In this document: piece after piece, positions 9,042-16,177 of the stretch
How the letters are laid out: the number at the start of each line of letters is the position of its first letter
Position numbering within the stretch: the stretch's first letter is position 1
Assembly (NCBI GenBank): GCA_964387945.1
Contig: CAYLYX010000002.1
Location: 310,001-374,000 of the forward strand
Direction: 5' to 3'
DNA length: 64,000 nt
DNA from: Parvicella sp964387945
Lineage (GTDB): Bacteria; Bacteroidota; Bacteroidia; Flavobacteriales_D; Parvicellaceae
The notes under the pieces: model-generated
Database searches by the model: none
Told to the model about the DNA's origin: nothing
The model's input: the letters and a program-made list of their open reading frames with translations, nothing else
Position numbers and translations under genes: made by a program

Positions 9042-9114
9042 AAGTTAGATGACGTGGTTATGGAGTGGTTATGAAGTTAGATGGACACATTATGAAGTTA
9101 GATGAAGTAAGATG
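9042..9114. repeat. Short direct repeats AAGTTAGATG
   Basis: The decamer AAGTTAGATG occurs at 9042-9051, 9074-9083 and 9095-9104, with a near copy (AAGTAAGATG) at 9105-9114. The two central copies share the longer core ATGAAGTTAGATG (9071-9083, 9092-9104). GTGGTTATG is also repeated nearby. This fills the gap between the small ORF and the terminator of the GNAT gene. Function unknown. Confidence 0.6.
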
Positions 9115-9135
9115 CGGTATTGTTGACTTTCGGAC

Positions 9136-9161
9136 AAAAAAAATCCCACTCGTAAGTGGGA
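9136..9161 (-). terminator. Rho-independent terminator of the GNAT gene
   Basis: Perfect 7-bp stem TCCCACT/AGTGGGA (9144-9150 and 9155-9161) with a CGTA loop. Read on the minus strand it is followed by a run of eight T (A tract at 9136-9143). It lies 28 bp past the stop of the acetyltransferase gene. Confidence 0.85.
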
Positions 9162-9189
9162 AAACAATTTTGTATTGCAAAGAATGAAA

Positions 9190-9708
9190 TTACAGTTTTA
9201 GCTTCATCATAATATCTGTTTGTTCATCTTCTCCAAGTTTAAAAATGTGCTTATCAAATTCTATGAATCCATTTTTCTTGTAGAAATTAATAGCTCTTGG
9301 ATTTTCTTCCCAAACACCTAACCAAACATAATTTGATTTTTTATCTCTCGCCAAATCAATAGCCTTATTGTACAGAACCTGTCCAACATTTTTACCGTGA
9401 AATTCTTTTAAAACATAAATCCTCTCAATTTCAACTGCGCTGTCATCTTGCAACTCTGTTTGAGACTGTCCAAAATTCACCTTTAAATATCCAATTACAG
9501 CATCGTCAATTATTGCAAAATAAAACTCGGCATTTTTATCTGTAAGCTCTTCTTCAAGCTTCGAAACTGAAAAACCTTCTTCAAGGTATTTTTTCATGTT
9601 TTCTTCTGTATTACCAGATGCAAAAGTTTCAAAGAATGTATCTCTACCAATCTTCTGCAATTGATTAATATCTAATGGTGATACTCTTTTTACCTCTACG
9701 TTAATCAT
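9190..9708 (-). CDS. GNAT family N-acetyltransferase
   Basis: 172 residues with the GNAT fold pattern: an N-terminal strand-helix with DTFFETFA, a central strand FYFAIIDDAVIGYLKV (motif D), the acetyl-CoA loop region IERIYVLKEFHGKNVGQVL (motif A; R/Q-x-x-G-x-G/A degenerated to H-G-K-N-V-G), and a C-terminal VWEENPRAINFYKKNGF (motif B). Such proteins acetylate small molecules, peptides or antibiotics from acetyl-CoA; the substrate cannot be told. It is monocistronic with its own terminator. It may be cargo of the mobile region. Confidence 0.88.
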   Translation of the reverse strand: MINVEVKRVSPLDINQLQKIGRDTFFETFASGNTEENMKKYLEEGFSVSKLEEELTDKNAEFYFAIIDDAVIGYLKVNFGQSQTELQDDSAVEIERIYVLKEFHGKNVGQVLYNKAIDLARDKKSNYVWLGVWEENPRAINFYKKNGFIEFDKHIFKLGEDEQTDIMMKLKL

Positions 9709-9752
9709 TTATTAGAGCCTTGTTTTTTCAATGTTTTGATTAATGAATCTTA

Positions 9753-10076
9753 TTAATCTCCTGAGTTTTCAAACTCATTTTTAAGATCATCCAATGACTT
9801 ATGGTATTCAACCAGTCGTTTCAAACTATCTTCTGAAACGTACAAAACAGGTTTTCCTCCCTCTGATCTTTCTTCACCTAACAACAATTTCCCCTCATAG
9901 AAGACTTCAAGTTCTTCTTTAGTCCATCCCAGATCTTTTTCCAGTTCTGGGTATTTTGAAATTAGCTCTTCGAGCTTGAGAAGGTTCATGTCATTCTTAT
10001 CTTCATTGTTATCCAAAGGTATGGAATTATCTCCGTTATCTCCTGAATTTCTGATTAAAAGATTATTATCTATCAT
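9753..10076 (-). CDS. Small protein, paralogue of the 10094-10315 gene
   Basis: 107 residues. After a polar, Asn/Asp-rich N-terminus (about 30 residues), the core (about 33-100) reads as a small helical domain with ELISKYPELEKDLGWT, a LLLGE turn and a serine-led helix (EDSLKRLVEYHKS). The same pattern appears in the adjacent upstream gene, so the two are tandem paralogues. I do not recognise the family. Position next to the divergent element promoter suggests a regulator such as a repressor or recombination directionality factor; this is inference. Confidence 0.7.
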   Translation of the reverse strand: MIDNNLLIRNSGDNGDNSIPLDNNEDKNDMNLLKLEELISKYPELEKDLGWTKEELEVFYEGKLLLGEERSEGGKPVLYVSEDSLKRLVEYHKSLDDLKNEFENSGD

Positions 10077-10093
10077 AAATATAAGTCCGTGAA

Positions 10094-10315
10094 TTATAGG
10101 ATGTTTCTGTCGAGATTTACTTCGGTTACGAACTTGAGAAGCTTTACAAAACTTTCTTCGGTTATCATGGCTTTATTCTCCTTGCCACTTACAAAACCAA
10201 CCAAAAGTCCCGATCTAAAGAATATGCCCACTTTCGTTGCCGTCCAACCAAGCTTTATCGCCTGAGGATACAGCTCAAGCAGTTCGGTTGGGGAATATAA
10301 TCGAATAGCGCACAT
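10094..10315 (-). CDS. Small putative regulator, paralogue of the 9753-10076 gene
   Basis: 73 residues. It shares with its downstream neighbour the order E-L-x-x-x-Y-P-x-h-x-x-L-G-W-T, then F-x-x-G-L-L-h-G, then E-S-x-x-x-L-h-x-F (17 bp apart, same strand). The pattern looks like a compact DNA-binding or excisionase-type fold in which a tip (SGKENK here, SEGGKP in the paralogue) varies. It is divergent from the plus-strand element operon across a 254-bp promoter region. Function is not established. Confidence 0.7.
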   Translation of the reverse strand: MCAIRLYSPTELLELYPQAIKLGWTATKVGIFFRSGLLVGFVSGKENKAMITEESFVKLLKFVTEVNLDRNIL

Positions 10316-10569
10316 ATTAATATGAAGGTTCAGGAATTCATAACTATAATATAGGTATAACGCAGAAAACGCTATTTGATAACGGTTTATTTAGTGAATG
10401 GTCACATATTTTGCTTATTCGTACCAGTTTTAACAATTATTTGTAGTTCTAAACCAGACAATTAGCAACTTTTTTCAAGAAAAAGCAGGTACGTGTACCC
10501 CCCCTGTACCCCCCTTAGGTTGTCGTCCACCGCTTTTTGGCTTCGGAACTTTGTAGAAAACAAGGTTAG
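10316..10569. promoter_or_regulatory. Divergent intergenic control region of the element
   Basis: 254 bp without a gene between two divergent transcription units. It contains a direct repeat of TGTACCCCCC (10494-10504 with one extra C, and 10505-10514) preceded by GTAC, and an AT-rich half nearer the minus-strand gene with the palindrome ATATTAATAT at its left edge. The C tracts stand out against the AT-rich background and may be a protein-binding site. No tRNA-derived sequence was seen in it. Confidence 0.5.
10520..10560 (+). promoter_or_regulatory. Candidate promoter for the 10570 gene
   Basis: GAACTTTG (10546-10553) differs by one base from the Bacteroidota -7 consensus TAnnTTTG and is followed by TAGAAA. 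A TTG lies at 10520-10522, 23 bp upstream, slightly farther than usual. The promoter in front of 11216 has the same GAAnTTTGTAGAAA core and a similar spacing. Confidence 0.45.
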
Positions 10570-10776
10570 ATGAAGATCAAAGGTGGCATATTAATCACTC
10601 CAAAGGACATCATGCTGATCACAGGAATCAACTGTGAACGCACGGCTCAAAAGGAGCATTTGGCTATCCGAGATACGTTAGGAATCACCACAAAACGCTT
10701 AACCATAAAGCAGTACTGTGAATACTGGCAAATGGATTACGCAGAGTTGATCGACTTCCTACATCACAACCGCTAA
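10570..10776 (+). CDS. Small putative DNA-binding protein, first gene of the element operon
   Basis: 68 residues. The order ITPKDIMLITGINCERTAQ followed by LTIKQYCEYWQMDYAELIDFL looks like two short helix-turn-helix-like segments, as in excisionase-type or transposon-encoded DNA-binding proteins of Bacteroidota. It follows the promoter at 10520-10560 and is 11 bp upstream of the next gene. No named family can be assigned; a regulatory role is inferred from size and position. Confidence 0.65.
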   Translation: MKIKGGILITPKDIMLITGINCERTAQKEHLAIRDTLGITTKRLTIKQYCEYWQMDYAELIDFLHHNR

Positions 10777-10787
10777 AATTCAGAGCC

Positions 10788-11108
10788 ATGAGAATAGATA
10801 AATCAGACATCAATGTTTTTCTGGCACTTTGGATTAAAAGTGACCCAGAATTATGGGGCGAATTGAGAGATATACAGATCAAGATCCTGCTCCAAAGAAT
10901 TGTAAAGGAAAAGTCCTTTGCAGAATTAGCAGAGGAATACCAAGTGGACGAAGCGAAGCTTCGGGAGATATTCCAAGCCATTATCAAACGAATTGAATTG
11001 GCTCTAGGCTATGAGGTCGCCTACCACTTAGAGAAGATGAATCGACTGTTGGATCAAAGATCGACCATGAGAATTGAGACCGATTTCAATCAAATCTTTC
11101 TGAATTGA
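10788..11108 (+). CDS. Sigma-70 region 4-like helix-turn-helix protein
   Basis: 106 residues. Residues about 35-70 (ILLQRIVKEKSFAELAEEY, then QVDEAKLREIFQAIIKRIE) have the spacing of sigma-factor region 4 or LuxR/ECF-type helix-turn-helix: a hydrophobic helix, the S-F-A-E-L-A-x-x-y turn and a recognition helix ending in R-I. There is no sigma region 2, so it cannot be a full sigma factor; it may act as an activator or small sigma-like factor. Immediately downstream lie five phased decamer repeats and the promoter of the structural operon, an obvious candidate target. Confidence 0.7.
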   Translation: MRIDKSDINVFLALWIKSDPELWGELRDIQIKILLQRIVKEKSFAELAEEYQVDEAKLREIFQAIIKRIELALGYEVAYHLEKMNRLLDQRSTMRIETDFNQIFLN

Positions 11109-11110
11109 GC

Positions 11111-11160
11111 GACTAATTGCGACTAATTACGACTCATTGCGATTGATCCTGACTGATTGC
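11111..11160. repeat. Five phased 10-bp tandem repeats upstream of the structural operon
   Basis: Consecutive decamers with exact 10-bp period: CGACTAATTG, CGACTAATTA, CGACTCATTG, CGATTGATCC, TGACTGATTG. Consensus is roughly CGACTNATTG. They begin 2 bp after the stop of the sigma-like gene and end 25 bp before the promoter core at 11185-11192. A 10-bp period places every copy on one face of the helix, as in activator or iteron arrays. Confidence 0.8.
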
Positions 11161-11198
11161 GGAAAGCAAGCGATTTAACCTCCTGAAATTTGTAGAAA
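11158..11198 (+). promoter_or_regulatory. Candidate promoter of the structural operon
   Basis: GAAATTTG (11185-11192) followed by TAGAAA, with TTG at 11158-11160 inside the last decamer repeat (24-bp spacing). It matches the core of the 10546 promoter (GAAnTTTGTAGAAA). The operon starting at 11216 runs with few gaps to the recombinase gene. Confidence 0.5.
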
Positions 11199-11215
11199 CA
11201 TAAGATAAAAAAGTC

Positions 11216-11407
11216 ATGGAAGCATTACTCATTATTAACTCAATCCTTGTAGCAGTTTGCCTGTACTTCATCAAGGATTTTCATGGAGACTTCAAGGAAG
11301 TAGCCAAGAAGGTAGGAAAGCTACAAGACAAGGTTAACAGAATCTCATTGAAGCTGAATGACCATGTAAACACGGTAAAAAAAAAGTTGAAGGACATCAA
11401 GAAATAA
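11216..11407 (+). CDS. Small membrane-anchored coiled-coil protein
   Basis: 63 residues: an N-terminal membrane span (LLIINSILVAVCLYFI) followed by a highly charged helix rich in Lys with a coiled-coil pattern. It is the first gene behind the phased repeats and promoter and is 3 bp upstream of the next gene. A virion membrane or scaffolding protein is possible; no family recognised. Confidence 0.65.
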   Translation: MEALLIINSILVAVCLYFIKDFHGDFKEVAKKVGKLQDKVNRISLKLNDHVNTVKKKLKDIKK

Positions 11408-11410
11408 GAC

Positions 11411-11917
11411 ATGAAAGCCATTAAATACATAGCAATTGGTCTCGGCTCGTTCTTAGGTATCAGATACTTAATGGGATTAAACAGGGCAAAAGATAAAATC
11501 AATATCAACGTCTCTGGACAAAAGGATAGTATCACGGCACAGGGGATAACCTTATTGGTAAAGTATAACATTCAGAACCCCACAAGAGCTAAGTTAAAAC
11601 TGACACCGCCATTAATCAAATTATCAGTAAACGGAAAGCTCATCGCTAGTAGCGCAATGCAAAGTGTCGAAATTCCACCAAGTGTAAAAGATCAAAGTGG
11701 AAGAATCATTATCGAAGCCTTTAAAGAAACAGGCATTATCACGACAAAAATCCTAGTCCCTTGGCTTACAATAGCCACAATAAGCCCAACGCTAGTAACA
11801 CGATTACAAAGCACCGACCCAAAAGACAAAATCAAGATCGAGATCGAGACCATTTCTCAGGTATATACTCTGGCAGGCGATTACCCATACGAAGATGTAA
11901 CAACCATTGAATTATGA
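11411..11917 (+). CDS. LEA2/WHy-domain-like membrane-anchored protein
   Basis: 168 residues. An N-terminal span (residues about 3-20, IKYIAIGLGSFLGIRYLM) is followed by a beta-sandwich-like domain with the strand pattern of LEA14/WHy proteins: ITAQGITLLVKYNIQNP near residues 45-58 (the NP-containing strand is typical), then LSVNGKLIASS and later beta strands to the C-terminus. Such domains bind hydrophobic partners. The stop overlaps the next start by 4 bp (ATGA). Likely exposed at a membrane; a structural role in a particle is inference. Confidence 0.65.
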   Translation: MKAIKYIAIGLGSFLGIRYLMGLNRAKDKININVSGQKDSITAQGITLLVKYNIQNPTRAKLKLTPPLIKLSVNGKLIASSAMQSVEIPPSVKDQSGRIIIEAFKETGIITTKILVPWLTIATISPTLVTRLQSTDPKDKIKIEIETISQVYTLAGDYPYEDVTTIEL

Positions 11918-13764
11918 AAACAGGAAGAAGACATATCGAAAACGGTAAACAGTACAACGACCTGTTTCCACGACCAAAGGGTGAAACAAAAGTCGTTAAA
12001 AGACACGCCAACCTAGAAGATACCCTTGAGTTAATGAAGCATATCACGGAAACCACTTTAGAGGACACCGAAAAGATTGCCGAGTTACTCAAAGCCCCAA
12101 CCGAAGAGCAGACTTGCTCAAACATTTGGCACTTCTGTTTTAATCACTTGCAATACACCAAAGATGAAATGGGCAAAGAGCAAGTGAGACGTCCCTCAAG
12201 AACATGGCAGGATCGGAAGGAGGGCGTGGACTGTGATTGCATGAGTGTTTTCATTGGATCAATACTCACCAATCTAGGGATTCCATTTTCGTTCAGACTG
12301 ACCAAGTACCAGTCCCCAGAGTTTGAACACGTGTACCCAATAGCCCACACAAAGAACGGAGTAATAATCATGGATGCAGTAGTTCACGAGTTCAATCGAG
12401 AAGTAAGGTATTCCGCAAAAAAAGACATCAAAATGGAACTACAATTTTTAAATGGTTTCGAGGATGAAGAATTCGATCAATACGAAGAATTGGACGACAT
12501 CATCGACAACGACTATCCCATGGATGCGCAAGGCTTGATAGTTGCGGATGACGAATTGAGCGGTTTGTTTAAAAGTAAAGCAGAACGTCAAGCCAAAAAA
12601 GCAGCTAGAAAAGAAAAGAAAGCTCAAAAGAAAGAGGTACGCAAAGAAAAGCGTGCTGAATTCAAAAAGCTCCCTTTGAAAGAGAAGCTGAAAAAAGGCT
12701 TGAACGTCATCAACAAATTCAATCCTGCAACCGCACTTCTTCGTGCAGGGATTTTAGCAAGTATGAAGCTTAACCTGATGAAAGTGCCAAGCAAATTACG
12801 CTTTGCGTACTGGTCGGATGCTGAAGCTGCCCGAAACAACATGGACATTGCGAAATTCCAACAGCTCAAGCAGGTGCGTGAGAAAATGGAGAAGATCTTC
12901 TTCGGGGCAGGTGGAAAAACCGAGAATCTGAAAAAGGCAATTTTAACAGGAAAGGGAAACCGAGACCGTAGAGTTGTTTTGAATGGACTAGGTGAAATTA
13001 TCCTTCCTGTTTCAGATGACGATACACTTCAAAACATCTTAGGAGACGACCTCTTCTATGATGAACTGGAAGATGTGGATTTCGGAGTTAATGGATTGGG
13101 ATCAATAGCAGCCACAGGAGCAGCGGTTACGGCAGCAGCAGGTGTAATTGGAACAATCGCAGGTCTGATTAAAAAGATTGGTAGCCTTTTCAAAAAAGGA
13201 ACGCCACAAGCCGAACAGGAAGCAATTCAGGAGAACACGGACAACGAGGAAGAGAAAACAAGAAAATTCAGTATCAAGAACCTTGTTGCCAAAATTCAAG
13301 CCAATTCACCCAGTACCTCTACGGAAGTAGCAACCCGACAAGCAGAAGTTATGCAGGATTATTCAGGTGAAGAAGTGAACTTCCAAGAGTTCGGTGAAGA
13401 TCCTACCGAGATTCAACGATCAGCCGATACCAAGGCAGCAGAAGATGATGCACCAGAAGAAAAGAAAGGCATCATTGGATGGGTAAAAGAACATCCGCTT
13501 CTAACGGCAGGTATTGCAACGGTTGCGGTTGGTGGGACAATCCTAGCGATCAGAGCAGCGAAGAAAAGCAAAGGTTTATCAGGTGCGCCAAAGGCTAAAA
13601 GAGTGAAACGCAAAAAGCCGATAGCAAAAACTACGGCTAGAAAGCCAACCACTACACGCAAGCCGAAGCCTAAAACCAAGCGCAGAACCACTAAAACGGT
13701 GAAACGCAGACGTAAGTCTCCAGTTCGCAAAACAACACGAGTTCAAAAGGTAGAACTCCTTTAA
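11914..13764 (+). CDS. Transglutaminase-like protein with membrane spans and a histone-like tail
   Basis: 616 residues in an unusual multi-part layout. Residues about 40-190 form a transglutaminase-like Cys protease/transferase domain with Cys107/Cys109 in GVDCDCMS, His139 in EHVYPI and Asp154 in IIMDAV as a candidate catalytic triad. Residues about 225-265 are a Lys/Arg-rich helix. Two glycine/alanine-rich hydrophobic segments follow (near 395-425 and 530-550). The last 55 residues are extremely basic with repeated K-P-K/T-T-R motifs like histone H1 or viral DNA-condensing proteins. It might process a virion component or cross-link proteins while anchoring DNA to a membrane; this is inference. 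Confidence 0.7.
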   Translation: MKTGRRHIENGKQYNDLFPRPKGETKVVKRHANLEDTLELMKHITETTLEDTEKIAELLKAPTEEQTCSNIWHFCFNHLQYTKDEMGKEQVRRPSRTWQDRKEGVDCDCMSVFIGSILTNLGIPFSFRLTKYQSPEFEHVYPIAHTKNGVIIMDAVVHEFNREVRYSAKKDIKMELQFLNGFEDEEFDQYEELDDIIDNDYPMDAQGLIVADDELSGLFKSKAERQAKKAARKEKKAQKKEVRKEKRAEFKKLPLKEKLKKGLNVINKFNPATALLRAGILASMKLNLMKVPSKLRFAYWSDAEAARNNMDIAKFQQLKQVREKMEKIFFGAGGKTENLKKAILTGKGNRDRRVVLNGLGEIILPVSDDDTLQNILGDDLFYDELEDVDFGVNGLGSIAATGAAVTAAAGVIGTIAGLIKKIGSLFKKGTPQAEQEAIQENTDNEEEKTRKFSIKNLVAKIQANSPSTSTEVATRQAEVMQDYSGEEVNFQEFGEDPTEIQRSADTKAAEDDAPEEKKGIIGWVKEHPLLTAGIATVAVGGTILAIRAAKKSKGLSGAPKAKRVKRKKPIAKTTARKPTTTRKPKPKTKRRTTKTVKRRRKSPVRKTTRVQKVELL

Positions 13765-13797
13765 TCAGCCCAATGTCAAATTCAAAAAAGGATAACA

Positions 13798-14427
13798 ATG
13801 AAAAAGAAGAAAAATAGCAAGAAGTCAGGCGGAATGCTCGCACGCTATAAGTCCGCCCAGACAAAAGGCAACATTGCCAACACAGGACTAAAATCCTTGG
13901 TTGACTTGGTTGTCGGAGCAACGATTGGTGCAGGTATCGGAGCATCTACTGGACGAGCAGCATTACCAGTTGGACTGTTACTCATAGCGGGCAGTCACTA
14001 TTTTGATGAAGAAACTGGTGTGTTACGTGTCGCAGGTGGAGCAACGATTGCCTACGGAATCGGAAAAGCCATCGAAAATCAGAATATCGCAGCAGCGAAT
14101 TCGGTAAATGGCTTTACTCTGGCAGGTGAAACCACGAAAGCCAAAACACGATTGAGCCAATTCAAAGATGAAATTCTAACCGCTTTTTACTTGGATAAAG
14201 TATTCAAGAAAAAAGCCGAGGAAGCCCCCGCTTTTGAAGATGGACAAGCCGTTGGATCAATCGACCTGAGTGCATTGGATGTATTCGAGCAAAACAACCG
14301 AAACGAAGCAATTCAATACGGTTTAAGTCAGGAAGATGATGAAGACTACTCTGAAATTTCAGGAGGCTTCGATCAACCTGAATACGCATACGCCATGTAT
14401 GATGATGTCGATTTAACCAACATCTAA
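13798..14427 (+). CDS. Glycine-zipper membrane protein with acidic tail
   Basis: 209 residues. A basic N-terminus (KKKKNSKKS) precedes glycine/alanine-rich hydrophobic segments at about 35-60 and 60-90 (VVGATIGAGIGAS, LLLIAGSHYF, GGATIAYGIGKA) of the glycine-zipper kind. The C-terminal 70 residues are strongly acidic and end with tyrosine-rich YAYAMYDD. No known family. Between the transglutaminase-like gene (33-bp gap) and the 235-residue gene. A membrane-embedded structural protein is the simplest reading. Confidence 0.65.
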   Translation: MKKKKNSKKSGGMLARYKSAQTKGNIANTGLKSLVDLVVGATIGAGIGASTGRAALPVGLLLIAGSHYFDEETGVLRVAGGATIAYGIGKAIENQNIAAANSVNGFTLAGETTKAKTRLSQFKDEILTAFYLDKVFKKKAEEAPAFEDGQAVGSIDLSALDVFEQNNRNEAIQYGLSQEDDEDYSEISGGFDQPEYAYAMYDDVDLTNI

Positions 14428-14482
14428 GATCAATTCACTCAATGTTTAATCATCCCGATTAACGGGAATAAAATCACAAGTT

Positions 14483-15190
14483 ATGACAGACGAGATCATG
14501 AACAGCGAATACAACAACGTAGGTGAGTTGTTTGGTATTGGCGAACTGGAAAGAGCAACCCAAGGGATGTCACCAGTAAAGAAAGCAATGTTCATTAAGA
14601 AGGTTGCAGGACAAGTACAAGGATCGAGAAGATCCAGAGCGGAAATGGAGAAGTTCTTCAAGCAGCTTCCTAACCACGTAAAAGGTGAGTTATTGAAAGG
14701 AGGCGTGAGATTGGCGGACTACACGATCTACTCAACAAAGGAGATCACTTCCAAAACGATCAAAATGTTTGAACCACAGGACGACAAGGAAGTCGGCATC
14801 AGAAACATTTCCAATGCGAAGTTGCCAAAGAATATGGTTTTCCTTGTGAGTGGGATCATCCTTTTGACTGGAAAAACTGCCGACCCAAACAACAAAGAAG
14901 CATTGAAGGCTATCGACTTCAAAAGCGTAACCTCTATCCCTGCTCTTTGTAACGGTGAGTTCAGTTTGAAAGCTAACCGCAAACAAATTGTTCCAGAGAA
15001 TCAGTCGATCAGACGATTCGCAACCGACAACGATACAACAGTTCCATTGGGTTACTACAAGTTGGATAACCCAAGATTAATCCGAGATGAGGAACTGATC
15101 GAGTTTACCGTTGAATTAGGTACTCAATTCGGTATCCAAGCAGGGCAATACATCTACGTTGGGTTAGATGGAACTGGAACCACTCCTTGA
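14483..15190 (+). CDS. Beta-rich protein, candidate major structural (capsid) protein
   Basis: 235 residues. The N-terminal 75 residues are helical and basic (MSPVKKAMFIKKVAGQ, SRRSRAEMEKFFKQ), and the remainder is a series of beta strands (MVFLVSGIILLTG, GEFSLKANRKQIVP, PLGYYKLDNPRLI, EELIEFTVEL) ending in a flexible Gly/Thr tail. Helical N-terminus plus a jelly-roll-like beta domain is what small non-tailed capsid proteins show. It is followed by a hairpin at 15211-15245 and three more beta-rich genes. No HK97 or tail-protein motif is seen. Capsid function is inference from context only. Confidence 0.6.
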   Translation: MTDEIMNSEYNNVGELFGIGELERATQGMSPVKKAMFIKKVAGQVQGSRRSRAEMEKFFKQLPNHVKGELLKGGVRLADYTIYSTKEITSKTIKMFEPQDDKEVGIRNISNAKLPKNMVFLVSGIILLTGKTADPNNKEALKAIDFKSVTSIPALCNGEFSLKANRKQIVPENQSIRRFATDNDTTVPLGYYKLDNPRLIRDEELIEFTVELGTQFGIQAGQYIYVGLDGTGTTP

Positions 15191-15210
15191 TTCCTTGCCA
15201 AGGTAGCTTA

Positions 15211-15245
15211 CGGACTGTGGCTTGTACCCTCCAGTCACAGTTCCG
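15211..15245 (+). terminator. Hairpin after the candidate capsid gene
   Basis: Stem CGGACTGTG (15211-15219) with CACAGTTCCG (15236-15245), one bulged base, 16-base loop. It lies 20 bp past the stop of the 235-residue gene and is followed by a weak T tract (CTTTTAT). It could be a partial terminator or mRNA-stabilising hairpin that raises expression of the upstream gene. Confidence 0.4.
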
Positions 15246-15290
15246 ATAAGCTTTTATAGCAATCAATTCACATTCTAAAATTCAAGTAAA

Positions 15291-15689
15291 ATGAGTTACA
15301 AACATAACATCATCAAGGAACGCTTTGACCTAAAAATCACCTCCGCAAACGAGGTTTTTAAAGGCGAGTTCGAGTTGGATAAGAACGCCAATTTCCTTAT
15401 TGGGATTACGATTACCTCTGATAGAGATGACCTTGTTTTCTACCGAGGAACGCAAAAAATCCAGTTCAACGATAGCGAATTATTTCCTGAAGGGTTTGAA
15501 AGCAGAATGCTCATGGCTGGTCTGAATGTTTCACCCAATCACCGCATGGTCGAAGTTGGAATCATTGAGGCAGGAAACGGAAAATTAGAGGTTTGGTTTA
15601 AAGACACCGATCACCCAAATACCCGATTCACTCCCTATCGAGTGACATTCTACACTTTCTCCAAAGTAACCAAAGAAGAGGACTGTTAA
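15291..15689 (+). CDS. Small beta-rich protein, candidate minor structural protein
   Basis: 132 residues, almost entirely predicted beta strands: FDLKITSANEVFKGEFEL, ANFLIGITITSDR, then a loop with LFPEGFESRMLMAG and NVSPNHRM, and a C-terminal strand pair (YRVTFYTFSK). No signal peptide or membrane span. The next gene starts 2 bp downstream. Together with the neighbouring 161- and 115-residue proteins it forms a block of small beta-rich proteins next to the candidate capsid gene. No family recognised. Confidence 0.6.
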   Translation: MSYKHNIIKERFDLKITSANEVFKGEFELDKNANFLIGITITSDRDDLVFYRGTQKIQFNDSELFPEGFESRMLMAGLNVSPNHRMVEVGIIEAGNGKLEVWFKDTDHPNTRFTPYRVTFYTFSKVTKEEDC

Positions 15690-15691
15690 CC

Positions 15692-16177
15692 ATGATTAAG
15701 CGCATAGTACATATCGAGCAAATCAAAGTCCAAGGCGAGAAAAGACAGTTTCAAATTAAACTGCCAATGAATGCCAAAAGACTTTTGCAGATCCACACCA
15801 CAGTTACTGCGGTGGATCGAGTGATTGAAAAGCGCACCATGGCATTTCCTCCAGATGCAGGTTGGTTATGGCTTAGAATATCGGAGTTAAGAGATGTATT
15901 CTTTACCGAAGTAGTCAAAGTACCTATCCAGAATTACAACCAGACAATTGAAGCTCACCGACCAGTCGATGACTTTCGATATGGCACTTTCTGGACGCAG
16001 GGAAAGCAAGAAGAATTCTACGACATCACAGCCGACCTCGACACCAACTTACTTGAAGGATATTATGTGGATCGCCTGATCGCTCCACGACAAGTTGTAG
16101 GCCCCGAAAAACCAGTCATTACCCTTCGTGGAATCAATGAATATGAGCTAAGAATCTATTTAACAATTGAAGTATGA
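15692..16177 (+). CDS. Beta-rich protein of the structural block
   Basis: 161 residues, beta-rich, with a positively charged first strand (IKRIVHIEQIKVQ) and a C-terminal strand YELRIYLTIEV. Aromatic-rich segments (GWLWLRISELRDVFF, FWTQGKQEEFYDI) lie in between. Stop and next start overlap by 4 bp (ATGA). No recognised family; a minor capsid or vertex protein is possible but unproven. Confidence 0.6.
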   Translation: MIKRIVHIEQIKVQGEKRQFQIKLPMNAKRLLQIHTTVTAVDRVIEKRTMAFPPDAGWLWLRISELRDVFFTEVVKVPIQNYNQTIEAHRPVDDFRYGTFWTQGKQEEFYDITADLDTNLLEGYYVDRLIAPRQVVGPEKPVITLRGINEYELRIYLTIEV

